A program made the position numbers and the translations under genes. From positions 62,001 to 126,000 of the forward strand of contig NZ_FTNR01000010.1 in assembly GCF_900156475.1 (NCBI RefSeq): DNA of 64,000 bases. Direction: 5' to 3'. The notes under the pieces are model-generated. The model saw only the letters and a list, made by a program, of their open reading frames with translations. It did not search any database and was not told the DNA's origin. Below, one piece after another: positions 23,975-32,762 of this stretch (positions are counted from its first letter, which is position 1; every line of letters starts with the position of its first letter). The stretch is from Natronorubrum thiooxidans (GTDB taxonomy: Archaea > Halobacteriota > Halobacteria > Halobacteriales > Natrialbaceae).

Positions 23975-24818
23975 CGGTATCACCCGCCTCGGCGTCCTCG
24001 TCAGTTCCGTTCGCGCCGTCGGTGTCGGCACCGGTCTCGTCTTCGCCCTCGAGGTCTTCGACCACGGTCAGCGTGCCGCTCTCCTCGTGGTCGTCGACTG
24101 TGACCGTCCAGTCGTGGTCTCCTTCACCGAGCTCCGTCGAGTCGACGGTAAAGGCCAGCTCTTCGGTATCCTGCCCGGCGACGGTAACGTCCTCTTCGAC
24201 CGTCTGGTCACCGATTTCGAACGTGGCCGTCGTCTCGAGGTCGTTGAGCGCGCCGTTTTCGACGGTGGCGGTGACCGTCGTTTCGTCGCCGAGTTCGACT
24301 TCGTCGTCGGCCTCGGCCTCGAGTTCGGTCATGTCGAACTCGGCTTCGGGAACGACGGTGAGTTGGCCTTCCATCGTATGGTGGAAGTCGCCACAGTACT
24401 CGTTGCAGACGATCCCGTACTCGTCGGGTTCGTCGAACTCGACGGTCAGCGTCGACACCTCGCCGGGAATCACCATCGTGTTGGTATTCGTCCCGACGAC
24501 GGCGAAGCCGTGGATCACGTCCCGGCTGGTCACGTAGAAGGTTACCCTGCTGTTTGCGGGCACCTCGATCGGATCGGGCTGGAAGATGAACGTCTGTGCG
24601 ACGACGTAGGCTTCGTACTCGTTTTCGCCGACCTGCTCGACGCGCGGTTCGCCGAAGCGCTCGTCGTCGTTGATCTCGTCGGGGCTGAGCGTCTCCTCGC
24701 TGTCGTCGATCATCGAGATGCCGAGGCCCACCGAGCCGTACGTGATCGTCGCGATGAAGCCGACGATCAACACCAGCGCCGCGACGAGCCACAGCTTCTC
24801 GTAGGTGTGGATTCTCAT
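23967..24818 (-). CDS. cbaB: ba3-type cytochrome c oxidase subunit II with C-terminal extra domain
   Basis: 283 residues with one N-terminal TM (LWLVAALVLIVGFIATITYG) and a cupredoxin CuA domain. The CuA ligands are His103 (DVIHGF), then Cys138-x3-Cys142-x3-His146-x2-Met149 (CNEYCGDFHHTM). It accepts electrons from a halocyanin or cytochrome. After residue about 165 it has an extra segment, FDMTELEAEADDEVELGDET and onward, resembling a CARDB-like beta-sandwich, and then a very acidic tail. This segment is not part of ordinary subunit II. Its ATG overlaps the CbaD stop in an ATGA arrangement. Confidence 0.95.
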   Translation of the reverse strand: MRIHTYEKLWLVAALVLIVGFIATITYGSVGLGISMIDDSEETLSPDEINDDERFGEPRVEQVGENEYEAYVVAQTFIFQPDPIEVPANSRVTFYVTSRDVIHGFAVVGTNTNTMVIPGEVSTLTVEFDEPDEYGIVCNEYCGDFHHTMEGQLTVVPEAEFDMTELEAEADDEVELGDETTVTATVENGALNDLETTATFEIGDQTVEEDVTVAGQDTEELAFTVDSTELGEGDHDWTVTVDDHEESGTLTVVEDLEGEDETGADTDGANGTDEDAEAGDTDA

Positions 24819-24997
24819 ATGACCACCAGCGGCGTCGGATCGTTGCCGAGAAACTCGATAAAGTACGTAAACAGCCACATCAACACGAGCGCGAGAAAGT
24901 ACAACACGATCAACGTCAGCGTCCCCAACGGATCGAACTCGTCGTGGTCGATCGCGTGATCCGGTGCCGACAACTCGTGGATGTTCGCATCGGGCAT
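24815..24997 (-). CDS. cbaD: Small subunit of the ba3 oxidase (CbaD)
   Basis: 60 residues starting MPDANIHELSAPDHAIDHDE, with one membrane helix, LTLIVLYFLALVLMWLFTYF, and a short C-terminus ending TPLVVI. It is the first gene of the oxidase operon, overlapping subunit II by four bases (ATGA). This size and position match CbaD of the Natronomonas-type ba3 oxidase. The ATG at 24997 was chosen because the open frame upstream is proline/serine-rich and not protein-like. Confidence 0.85.
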   Translation of the reverse strand: MPDANIHELSAPDHAIDHDEFDPLGTLTLIVLYFLALVLMWLFTYFIEFLGNDPTPLVVI

Positions 24998-25124
24998 ACT
25001 CGAACTCCTGACCACGTGGAGACAAATAAAGGATCTACGCGATACAGCGGTGTATCGATAGCGGCCGCTACGGAGTCCTCGAGTTATACTGCCGGACAAC
25101 AGTCGGGAAACGCTCGATCGCGTC

Positions 25125-26135
25125 TCACGGCTCGTCGCCGAGACGGTCGTAATGGTCGTTGACGACATCGAGGGTCGCGAACAGGCCGCCGACGAGCACG
25201 GGGCCAAAAAACAGCCCCATGATGCCGTAGGCGTAGAGGCCACCGAGCACGCCGATGATGATGACGGCGGGGCTGAGTCTGGCGTACCGATCGACGACGA
25301 TCGGCCGCAGATAGTCGTCCGAGAGGCCGACGACGATCGTGCTGTAGATCGCCAGCAGAATAGCGAGGATCGGGTCGCCGATGAGCAGGAGATACCCCAC
25401 GGCCGGGCCCCAGACGAGAAACGCGCCGATCAACGGTATGAGCGCGAGGATCACCATGACGAACGTCCAGAACGCGGCGTTCGGAATGTCTGTTGCAAAC
25501 AGCCCCAGTCCGGCGATGACACCCTGGATGATCGCGATCAGGACGTGGCCCACGAGCACGGCCCACATGACGTCGCTGAGTTCACCGTAGAGATCGTCCT
25601 GGACGGCGTCGGGAAGCGGCGTCGTCTCTCGAAGCCACCGTAGCAGGTCGTCGCCGTCTTTGAGCAAGTAATAGAGGAGAAACAGGGCCACCCCGAGGCC
25701 GATCAGGGCGTGGGTCACCACGCTGAACCACGCCGTCGTCTGCTCGAAAACGACAGTTCCGATCTGTTCCGCGGAGGAAACGACCGTCTCCATGAGATCA
25801 ACCTCGAGTCCTGTCTGGGCTTCAATCCACGCCTCGAGTTCGTCGGTCTGTACCGTTCTCGGATCGCGGTCCTGAGTGAGTCGTGCAGCCTCGTCGGCAA
25901 CGACAGCGGCCACGAGGACGAAGGGGATGATGACGGTGACGACCGATAACACGACGAGCGCGAACGCGGCGATCGACGGCGACACGTACGCCTCGAGTCG
26001 GGTCTGGAGCGGATAACAGACGAACGCGATGAGTACGGCCCCGAGGACGAACTGCAGAAACGGCGTCACCAGTTGCCACGAGAGGTACGCAAAGAGGAGG
26101 ACGAGCGCTAAGAGATACCCCTTGCTCAGGTTCAC
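25125..26135 (-). CDS. AI-2E family transporter
   Basis: A 336-residue integral membrane protein of the AI-2E (PF01594) type with about eight TMs. Family-typical pieces are LVTPFLQFVLGAVLIAFVCYPLQTRLEAY, the long central cytoplasmic stretch, and the conserved C-terminal region VGLSDDYLRPIVVDRYARLSPAVIIIGVLGGLYAYGIMGLFFGPV. Members include autoinducer exporters and Na+/H+ antiporters, so the substrate is unknown. A GTG at 26135 (MNLSKGYLLALV) preceded by GGAG fits homologues better than an ATG at 26213. Confidence 0.88.
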   Translation of the reverse strand: MNLSKGYLLALVLLFAYLSWQLVTPFLQFVLGAVLIAFVCYPLQTRLEAYVSPSIAAFALVVLSVVTVIIPFVLVAAVVADEAARLTQDRDPRTVQTDELEAWIEAQTGLEVDLMETVVSSAEQIGTVVFEQTTAWFSVVTHALIGLGVALFLLYYLLKDGDDLLRWLRETTPLPDAVQDDLYGELSDVMWAVLVGHVLIAIIQGVIAGLGLFATDIPNAAFWTFVMVILALIPLIGAFLVWGPAVGYLLLIGDPILAILLAIYSTIVVGLSDDYLRPIVVDRYARLSPAVIIIGVLGGLYAYGIMGLFFGPVLVGGLFATLDVVNDHYDRLGDEP

Positions 26136-26250
26136 AGTGTTTCTCTCCACGAAGTGTCGGATAAAACTGATCCAGACGTGTCCCTCGATGAGAGTGTCAC
26201 TGCCACTCGCCACACGGCTTCAAGAGTCTGGTTCGCCAACTATCGAACGA

Positions 26251-26985
26251 ATGCCGACCCAGCTCGATCCCCTCTCTCTGTCGGCTGATCTGTTGTACAC
26301 AGTCAAGACCGAGGGCGACACCGACTGGCTGCAAGACCAGCTCGCGACGCTCGAGCGGTCACGACTAGAGCGCGCACTCGCCAGCCGCGAGGGAAAACTC
26401 GCCTTCTGGCTCAACTGTTATAACGCCTACGCGCAGTTGCTCTCGGAGGCCGAGCCGGCGCTGCCCGAGGGCGGTGTTCGAGCGCGCTGGAAGCTCCGCA
26501 CTCGTGACCGGATCCCGGTGAGTGGCGTCTGGATAAGCCTCAACGACATCGAGCACGGCATGCTTCGCTGTTCGAAACATCCGTGGGGATTTGGCTATCT
26601 GCCGCGCCCGTTTCCGTCGTCGTTCGAGCGACAGTTTCGGCTGCCGGACTGCGATCCGCGAATCCATTTCGCGGTAAGCGACAGTGCCGACAACGCCACC
26701 CCCACAGCAGTCCACTCGCCGGCCGATGTCGAGGCGGCGTTAGACACCGCCGTCACGTGGTTTCTCGAGGAAAACGTGACGGACGACCGAGATCGCGACA
26801 TCGCCACCGTGCCGCGGCTGTTTCGCCGCTATCGCGGTGACTTCGGCGGCAAACGCGGCATCGTCGCGTTTCTCCAGGAGTACGACGCGATCCCGGACGG
26901 ATCGACGCCGTCGCTCCGGTATGAGTCGGCGTCCCGGTCGCCGGCGGTCGAGTTCGACGCTGACGGGTTCGTCCGTGAACGGTGA
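26251..26985 (+). CDS. DUF547 domain-containing protein
   Basis: 244 residues. The conserved DUF547 core is present: KLAFWLNCYNAYAQLL, WISLNDIEHGMLR, DPRIHFAVSDSADNATPTAV, and the C-terminal RDIATVPRLFRRYRGDFGG. This family is fused to transglutaminase-like or unknown enzymes and has a cysteine-protease-like fold with a conserved Cys-His arrangement. The Cys in NCYNAY and His in RIHFAV fit this. Activity is unproven. The ATG at 26251 is preferred because the long upstream extension lies antisense to the AI-2E gene. Confidence 0.87.
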   Translation: MPTQLDPLSLSADLLYTVKTEGDTDWLQDQLATLERSRLERALASREGKLAFWLNCYNAYAQLLSEAEPALPEGGVRARWKLRTRDRIPVSGVWISLNDIEHGMLRCSKHPWGFGYLPRPFPSSFERQFRLPDCDPRIHFAVSDSADNATPTAVHSPADVEAALDTAVTWFLEENVTDDRDRDIATVPRLFRRYRGDFGGKRGIVAFLQEYDAIPDGSTPSLRYESASRSPAVEFDADGFVRER

Positions 26986-26994
26986 CGGCGTCGA

Positions 26995-27657
26995 TCAGCG
27001 CTCGGCGTCCTCGAGCGTCGCAGTCGGCGCGTTGCGCATAACCCCGCGTGCGGCGCGTCTGGCGTTCGACCGCGAGGCGTATCCTTCGCCGCTGTCGGCG
27101 ATGATGTTGCCGTTCCAGTGTACCAACCGCCAGCGCCACTCGCCCGCGCGGTCCTCGTAGACCTCGAATCGGCTGTGTCGCTCGCGGTCGTCGGCCGCAG
27201 ACTCGGACTCGGGCTGTGCTTCCGACTCCGCCCCGGAAGCGTCCGCTTGAGCCGTCTCCGGCTCGTCCTCCCCGGCGATCGCGTCCGGTGGCATCGTCGC
27301 CATTCTCGAATCGGCCGCCGCGTCGTCCGTGGCTGGTGGCTCGTCGCTTGCAACCCCGGGCGCGTCGCGCTCGGCGTCCTCGAGTCGCAGCCTCGAGCCG
27401 TCCGGATCGTCCCACTCGAAGGCGAGTGTCAGTTCGGCGATCGACGGGTCAGCGTCGTCGTCGCGGCGGGTTTCGGCCATCGCGGTCACGGGCGATGGTA
27501 TCGTGACCCGCACAGTCCGGTCGCCGTCAGTCAGCCACAGCGGTCGGTCGGCCGTCAGCGCCGTCTCGAGTTCGCCGAAGACGGCGGCGAGTTCGTCGCG
27601 GTCGTAGCCTCGCTCGAAAGCAACGGTGACGTCGGTGTCGCTCGATGGGTCTGTCAT
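26995..27657 (-). CDS. amphi-Trp domain protein with YegP/DUF1508-type C-terminus
   Basis: 220 residues from the ATG at 27657 (MTDPSSDTDVTVAFERGYDR). The N-terminal about 95 residues form an amphi-Trp type domain with alternating acidic and hydrophobic strands. A low-complexity acidic linker of about 60 residues follows. The C-terminal about 55 residues (FEVYEDRAGEWRWRLVHWNG, IIADSGEGYASRSNARRAARGVMRNA) match the HVO_2922/YegP-like DUF1508 fold. The fusion suggests a shared structural or nucleic-acid role. No catalytic residues are evident. A GTG two codons upstream is also in frame. Confidence 0.83.
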   Translation of the reverse strand: MTDPSSDTDVTVAFERGYDRDELAAVFGELETALTADRPLWLTDGDRTVRVTIPSPVTAMAETRRDDDADPSIAELTLAFEWDDPDGSRLRLEDAERDAPGVASDEPPATDDAAADSRMATMPPDAIAGEDEPETAQADASGAESEAQPESESAADDRERHSRFEVYEDRAGEWRWRLVHWNGNIIADSGEGYASRSNARRAARGVMRNAPTATLEDAER

Positions 27658-27913
27658 ACGCACTCTCGTCGGGCCAGCGTGTTAGTGATTGCCTCCGCTC
27701 GAACCCGGCGACTGAATCACCGACGACGCCGAGGCGAGCGCCACCAACGAACTGATTTCGACCGCCGACCTGCACGCTATCCGCGACGACGGGACGGGTG
27801 ACCGACGGTGCGACGGCGCTCGCAGCGGCGCTGACTGCATCTCGAGCGGCGAGCGCGACACGGGGAGAACGAGTTCTCGAGGGACAGGTCGACCCGAACA
27901 AAAACGGGTCCGG
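27658..27913. other. 256-bp interval between the amphi-Trp/DUF1508 gene and udp
   Basis: Coding potential is poor in all frames and no TATA-like box is obvious. The apparent minus-strand frame reaching 28212 is antisense to udp. I see no gene, repeat or dyad here. Confidence 0.5.
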
Positions 27914-28642
27914 TTAGAGGTCGATGGCGGCCTCGAGTGCGATATCGATCGCGCGGCCGACGTTGTTCTTGGCTTTGTCGGGCAGTTCGTCGTCTTCGGT
28001 GTCGGTCCCCTTCTGTGTGCCCTCGACGAGGTTGCCGTCGACGGTACAGATCGCGCCGGCACGCAGGCCCTTCCGGCGGGCCAGCGAAAAGACGGCGGCG
28101 GCTTCCATCTCGACGGCGAGGAGGCCGGCAGCCTCCCAGTCGGCGACGGCGTCCTCGGACTCGGCGTAGTAGGCGTCGTCGGAGGCGATGGGGCCGACGT
28201 GAACGTCTTCATCGTTCGCTTCCGCGGAATCGACCAACGCCGACAGCACGTCGTAATCCGGCACGGCGGGGTACTCGACGGCCTCGTACCGTTTCGTGGT
28301 CCCCTCGTTTTTCGCAGCGCCGGTCGCGACGACCATGTCGCCGATCTCGATGTCGGACTGGAGCGCGCCGGTCGTGCCGACGCGGATGAACGTCTCGACG
28401 CCGACGTTCGCCAGTTCCTCGAGCGCGATCGCAGCCGACGGACAGCCGATGCCGGTCGAGCAGATCGTCAGCTCCTGGCCCTCGTAGGTAGCGTTGACGA
28501 CCTTGTACTCGCGGTTTTCGGCGATCGTCTCGGCCTCGTCACAGTGGCCGGCGATCCGATCGACGCGGCCGGGGTCGCCCGGAATGAGCACGCGATCGGT
28601 CAGGTCTCCCTCGTCGACCAGCAGGTGTGGTTGGGTTGCCAT
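27914..28642 (-). CDS. udp: Nucleoside phosphorylase (uridine phosphorylase family)
   Basis: A 242-residue NP-I family phosphorylase that cleaves nucleosides with phosphate to base and ribose-1-phosphate. Signatures are RVLIPGDPGRVDRIAG, CSTGIGCPSAAIALEELANVG (phosphate and sugar site), FIRVGTTGALQSDIEIGDMV and VEMEAAAVFSLARRKG. Strict specificity (uridine, guanosine or broad) cannot be read from sequence. Its ribose-1-phosphate product is the substrate of the nearby PfkB kinase, fitting haloarchaeal nucleoside degradation by the pentose bisphosphate route. Confidence 0.92.
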   Translation of the reverse strand: MATQPHLLVDEGDLTDRVLIPGDPGRVDRIAGHCDEAETIAENREYKVVNATYEGQELTICSTGIGCPSAAIALEELANVGVETFIRVGTTGALQSDIEIGDMVVATGAAKNEGTTKRYEAVEYPAVPDYDVLSALVDSAEANDEDVHVGPIASDDAYYAESEDAVADWEAAGLLAVEMEAAAVFSLARRKGLRAGAICTVDGNLVEGTQKGTDTEDDELPDKAKNNVGRAIDIALEAAIDL

Positions 28643-28752
28643 ACGCCGTGCTTTCGGTGGTGGCGAGAAAAAGGATTCGAGGACGCATCGAGTTCGCGTA
28701 TTCAGTGATCGACGAACATCGATCGGCCCCGTTCATACCGACGCAGTGCCGT

Positions 28753-29055
28753 TCACGCCGTCGGACGCACCACGATCCGGTCGGGTCGAATCGTCACCGT
28801 CAGCTCGTCGACCGTGAACTCGACGCTTCCCGCCTCCCGTCGGTGCCCCGTCTGCGTGTCCGCAAAGAGGGCATCGAGCGCGTCGGGATCGATGTAGTCG
28901 TACAGTCGCGTACTTGATTCGACGACGTCTTCCCCGTGGTACTGTGCCAGTGCTGTTGCGGCGGCGATACTTGTCGGCTCCTCCGCACTTCGATCGTACT
29001 GGATGCGGCGTTCAAACTCGCACCCATGGGACTCCCTGATCCTTCCTTCCGTCAT
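28753..29055 (-). CDS. HalOD1 output domain protein
   Basis: 100 residues. It resembles the stand-alone haloarchaeal HalOD1 output domain: EEPTSIAAATALAQYHGEDVVE, then TRLYDYIDPDALDALFADTQ and VEFTVDELTVTIRPDRIVVRP. The domain is predicted to be a signalling or transcription output module, usually of unknown partner. It lies inside the nucleoside cluster between udp and the PfkB kinase on the same strand, so a regulatory link is possible. No DNA-binding helix is obvious. Confidence 0.85.
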   Translation of the reverse strand: MTEGRIRESHGCEFERRIQYDRSAEEPTSIAAATALAQYHGEDVVESSTRLYDYIDPDALDALFADTQTGHRREAGSVEFTVDELTVTIRPDRIVVRPTA

Positions 29056-29195
29056 GTCTCTCTGTCACGTCTCCGTGACTCTCTACTCGAGTGGGCAACG
29101 CCGGTGTGTATATAACTACCGTCAGACAACATCCGGTGAGAACCGCACGACTGCATCGGTTTCGCCCCGAACTCGTCATTGTAAATATGTGTTGA

Positions 29196-30068
29196 CTATG
29201 ATCGGTTAGCGAGAAACGCCTCGACGGCAGCTTTCGTCGGGGCGCTCCGCGCCCCTTCGTGCCCTGCTGTCAGCGCCCCACAGGCGTTTGCGTACTCGAG
29301 TGCGCTGTCGATGTCGCCACCTGCGAGTCGGGTCGCGAGAAAGCCCGCCGCAAACGCGTCGCCGGCCCCGGCCGTATCGACGGGCTCGATGTCGAATCCG
29401 GCGTGGGTGTACGTCTTGTCCGGCGTTCGGACTGCCGCGCCGTCACTGCCGGCGGTGACGACGACGAGCCGGTCGTCCAGACCGTCGACGTCGGCCAGCG
29501 CCGCGGCCTCGCGTTCGGTGACGAAGAGAACGTCGGCTGCCCGAACCATCGCGTCGTACTCGCGGTCGCCAACGCGACGACCTGGGTCGAAACTGACAGT
29601 TACGCCGGCATCAGTGGCGATCGAGGCGATCGCTGCGGCGGTCTCGGGCTGTTGGCTCGTGAGATGAACGTGGTCGGCCGCGCGGATGCGGTCGGCCTCG
29701 AGGTCCGCCGGTTGGAGAGCCTCGTTGCCGCCGTCGTTGCCGAGGATCGCGACCTCGCCGTCATCGTCGACGAGCAGGTACTTGACGGCCGTCTCGGCGT
29801 CCTCGACGACGCGCAGCCCCGACAGCGAGACGCCCGCGTCCTCGAGGTCGCGTCTGGCCAGCAGCCCGTTGTCGTCGTCGCCGACGCTCCCGATCAGGCC
29901 GGTGTCGACCTCGAGGCCGGCGAGTGCGGCGGCGACGTTTGCAGCGCTCCCGCCGCCGGACTGGCATTGTGAGCGGATCGTCGCCTCGCCGTCGGCTTCG
30001 GGGAGCCGATCGACACGGAGCGTCACGTCCCAATTAACGTGGCCAGCAGTGAGAACAGTGGGAGCCAT
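29196..30068 (-). CDS. PfkB family kinase, probable ribose-1-phosphate kinase
   Basis: A 290-residue sugar kinase with both PfkB signatures. SGGGSAANVAAALAGLEVDTG is near residue 37 and the catalytic anion hole DTAGAGDAFAAGFLATRL is near 240. TAGHVNWDVTLRVDRLPEADG starts the fold. Haloarchaea use a PfkB member as ribose-1-phosphate kinase to make ribose-1,5-bisphosphate in nucleoside catabolism. The neighbouring nucleoside phosphorylase and ribose-1,5-bisphosphate isomerase genes make that the most likely role here. The exact substrate still rests on context. Confidence 0.85.
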   Translation of the reverse strand: MAPTVLTAGHVNWDVTLRVDRLPEADGEATIRSQCQSGGGSAANVAAALAGLEVDTGLIGSVGDDDNGLLARRDLEDAGVSLSGLRVVEDAETAVKYLLVDDDGEVAILGNDGGNEALQPADLEADRIRAADHVHLTSQQPETAAAIASIATDAGVTVSFDPGRRVGDREYDAMVRAADVLFVTEREAAALADVDGLDDRLVVVTAGSDGAAVRTPDKTYTHAGFDIEPVDTAGAGDAFAAGFLATRLAGGDIDSALEYANACGALTAGHEGARSAPTKAAVEAFLANRS

Positions 30069-30105
30069 TCGATGCTACAGCAAGACGGTGGCCGCCGAAA
30101 AAAGT

Positions 30106-30927
30106 CTAGGTGATCAGAAAGAGCAAGACATTGTGAATGCCCGGCCCAAGCCCGACTGCGGCGACCAGTGCGAGGATCGTCCGGGCCTGCTGGGGCTGGT
30201 CGTCGACGTACTCTTTGAACAGCCCGAGGATCACCAGCGCGAGGCCGACCTTGACGAGGACGAACAGCCAGCCGGCACCGATGTACGCCGCGGTCGGCAG
30301 CGCCTCGCCGGCCTCGAGGATCAGCCTCGAGAGCGGGACCGTTTCACCGGCCCCGAGAACGTCGTAGCCGACCGCGGTCGACACGCCGTCTAACGTGTGC
30401 CCGAAGACGACGAGTGCACCGGTCATGCCCGTGGTCGCGGCGACGTCGGTAAACGAGAGACTCAGCGCGATCCAGGCGAGCGCGGTGACGATCCCGGTGG
30501 CGACGACGGCGATGACCGGCCAGAACGGCTCGAGCGTCCCCCGTTCGACGCCGATATTGATCGTAACCATCGCGAAAACGGCGAAGAAGGCGGTGCCGGA
30601 GATGCCGACGAACCGCGAAATCGTCGGCTGGAGGCCGCCAGCGTACAGGAAGATCGCGATGATCCACGCGGCCCCGGCGACGATCGCCGTCACCAGATAG
30701 ACACTCGGCGAGGCGAACAGTGACTCGATGCGATCCGGATACACCTCCATCCGGTGGAGGACGTGTAGCGTCGAGCCAAACATCATCCACGGTGCAAACG
30801 CCAGCACGGTCCGATCGGTCACCGGCGGCTCGAGTGCCCACAGCAGTGCGATGATCCCCGCCAGCACCACGAGCATCGGGACGAGGAGATACCACGGCGG
30901 AAGCACGAACCCCTCGGGTACTACCAT
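30106..30927 (-). CDS. DUF63 family membrane protein
   Basis: A 273-residue protein with about seven to eight TMs (VPEGFVLPPWYLLVPMLVVLAG and onward) matching the archaeal DUF63 family. The characteristic YLVTAIVAGAAWIIAIFLYAGGL and GHTLDGVSTAVGYDVLGAGE segments are present. The function of DUF63 is unknown. It lies between the PfkB kinase and the ribose-1,5-bisphosphate isomerase on the same strand, so a transport or membrane role in nucleoside use is a reasonable guess. The ATG at 30927 was preferred over one at 30945. Confidence 0.87.
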   Translation of the reverse strand: MVVPEGFVLPPWYLLVPMLVVLAGIIALLWALEPPVTDRTVLAFAPWMMFGSTLHVLHRMEVYPDRIESLFASPSVYLVTAIVAGAAWIIAIFLYAGGLQPTISRFVGISGTAFFAVFAMVTINIGVERGTLEPFWPVIAVVATGIVTALAWIALSLSFTDVAATTGMTGALVVFGHTLDGVSTAVGYDVLGAGETVPLSRLILEAGEALPTAAYIGAGWLFVLVKVGLALVILGLFKEYVDDQPQQARTILALVAAVGLGPGIHNVLLFLIT

Positions 30928-31038
30928 ACAGGTACTGGCACACACCAGCGACTAACAGTTTCCGATCGACAATAGCCCGCTCGAGTAGAATTTTCTCTCG
31001 AGTCGGCCCTCAAAAAGTCGCTACCGATGCCGGCGGCG

Positions 31039-32013
31039 CTACGGCTCCCACGGCTCGCCGGTCATCTCGCCGAACAGCTCTCGCATCAGCGTCACGATGC
31101 TCTCGGGCGGAAACTGGCCGCGTTCGGTGACGATGGCGTCGACGTACCGCGGTGGCGTGACGTCAAAGGCAGGGTTTGCGACGACGAGTCCGTCGTCGGC
31201 ATCGCCGGTGATCGTGCGTCGCTCCTCGTCCGAGACGACCTCACTCTCGGCGCGCATCTCGATTTCGACGGTGTGGCCCGTCATCGTGTCCGGATGGAGT
31301 TTGATCGTCTGGGCGGCAACCATGACCGGGACCCCGCGCTCGCGGGCGTTGACGGCTAACCCGCTGGTGCCGATCTTGTTGATCACGCTCCCGTCGGCGG
31401 CGATGCTGTCTGCCCCCACCAGCACGTGGTCTGCCTCGTCGAGATACCGCCGGGCCGCGTTGTCGACGATCAGCGTCACCGGCACGCCCCACTCGCGGAG
31501 TTGCTGGGCCGTGATGTGGCCTTGCTTTCGCGGGCGCGTCTCTTTGACGATCGCTTCGACCTCCTTCCCGTCCTCGAGAGCGGCCTCGAGACAGGCCAGC
31601 GCGTCCGTCGAGTGACAGTGGGTCATCACGACGTCGCCGTCGCGCAGGCGGTTCGCACCGACTGTCCCCAGTGTGGTCTGCGCCCGCGCCAGTTCGCGTT
31701 GAAACTCCTCGGCGCGAGCGATCGTCGCGTCCCGAAGCGCCGAAACGCTCTCGCCGTCCATGCCGCGCAGGACGTACCGGAGCGCGTTCGGCAGGCTCAC
31801 CGCCGTCGGGCGGGTCTCGTAGAGCGTTTTGGCGGCGGCTCGCAGCTGTCGCTCGAAGACGTCTGGCGCCGTCGCGTCCGATCGCTTGGCCTGTGTCGAA
31901 AGCGCCTCGGCAGCCGCGTCGGCGATGGTCGCCGCCCCGCGGATTCGCATGGCTTCGATGTCGTCGGCGGTTGCCGCGACGGCCGGATCGACATCGGGCT
32001 GGCGGGTTACCAT
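31039..32013 (-). CDS. Ribose-1,5-bisphosphate isomerase
   Basis: 324 residues of the eIF-2B-alpha/MtnA superfamily. It isomerises ribose-1,5-bisphosphate to ribulose-1,5-bisphosphate. Catalytic Cys133 (THCHSTDALACLE) and Asp202 (GADSIAADGSVINKIG) fall at the same residue numbers described for the Thermococcus kodakarensis enzyme. In haloarchaea the ribulose-1,5-bisphosphate made here is thought to be dephosphorylated and cleaved rather than carboxylated. The gene is divergent from deoC, with a 71-bp shared intergenic region. Confusion with a translation factor 2B subunit is unlikely, given the motifs and neighbours. Confidence 0.92.
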   Translation of the reverse strand: MVTRQPDVDPAVAATADDIEAMRIRGAATIADAAAEALSTQAKRSDATAPDVFERQLRAAAKTLYETRPTAVSLPNALRYVLRGMDGESVSALRDATIARAEEFQRELARAQTTLGTVGANRLRDGDVVMTHCHSTDALACLEAALEDGKEVEAIVKETRPRKQGHITAQQLREWGVPVTLIVDNAARRYLDEADHVLVGADSIAADGSVINKIGTSGLAVNARERGVPVMVAAQTIKLHPDTMTGHTVEIEMRAESEVVSDEERRTITGDADDGLVVANPAFDVTPPRYVDAIVTERGQFPPESIVTLMRELFGEMTGEPWEP

Positions 32014-32084
32014 GCTACTGAGTTACGCGCCGGCGGTCAAAAGTGATCGGGCGGGTTTTTGAGCGTTCGGAGAGTCCATCCCGT

Positions 32085-32720
32085 ATGAACCGCAGCGAAC
32101 TCGCCCCTCTCATCGATCACACCGTTCTCGGCCCCGAAACCACACCCACCGACGTTCGTCGGACGCTCGACGACGCCGCCGAGTGGGGAATGAACGCCTG
32201 CATTCCGCCGTACGCCCTCGAGATGGCGACCGAGTACGCACCCGAGGTTACGCTCGTGACCGTTGCCGGGTTCCCACACGGACAGAACGACCACGACGTG
32301 AAACGACGGGAGGGCGTCCTCGCCTGGAAGGCCGGCGCGGACGAACTCGACGTCGTCATCAACGTCGGTCGCCTGAAAGCGGGCGAGGACGACGCCGTCA
32401 GGGCCGAACTCGCCGAACTCGTCGCCGCGGTCCCAATCCCGGTCAAAGTGATCCTCGAGACCGCGCTGCTGACCGATACCGAGATCGACCGCGCCTGCGA
32501 GGCCGCCGTCGCGGCCGACGCCGCGATGGTCAAGACCTCGACCGGCTTCGCCGAAGGCGGGGCGACCATTGCGGATGTCGAACGCATGCGCGAGTTCCTG
32601 CCCGTCAAGGCAAGCGGCGGCATCGGCAGCTACAACGAGGCGATGGCCATGCTCGAGGCCGGAGCCGAACGGATCGGGGCCTCAAGCGGCGTGGCGATTC
32701 TCGACGGTGCACCGACGTAA
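32085..32720 (+). CDS. deoC: Deoxyribose-phosphate aldolase
   Basis: A 211-residue class I aldolase that splits 2-deoxyribose-5-phosphate into acetaldehyde and glyceraldehyde-3-phosphate. The active-site set is visible: Asp in [11 protein letters not shown] (about 89), Schiff-base Lys150 in [16 protein letters not shown], and Lys175 in [11 protein letters not shown]. The length is normal. The ATG at 32085 ([16 protein letters not shown]) starts the homology. With the phosphorylase and pentose-bisphosphate genes it completes catabolism of both ribo- and deoxyribonucleosides. Confidence 0.95.
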   Translation: MNRSELAPLIDHTVLGPETTPTDVRRTLDDAAEWGMNACIPPYALEMATEYAPEVTLVTVAGFPHGQNDHDVKRREGVLAWKAGADELDVVINVGRLKAGEDDAVRAELAELVAAVPIPVKVILETALLTDTEIDRACEAAVAADAAMVKTSTGFAEGGATIADVERMREFLPVKASGGIGSYNEAMAMLEAGAERIGASSGVAILDGAPT

Positions 32721-32762
32721 CGACGGGTACTGATACCAATACTTTTCCTCGGTTCCCGGCCA

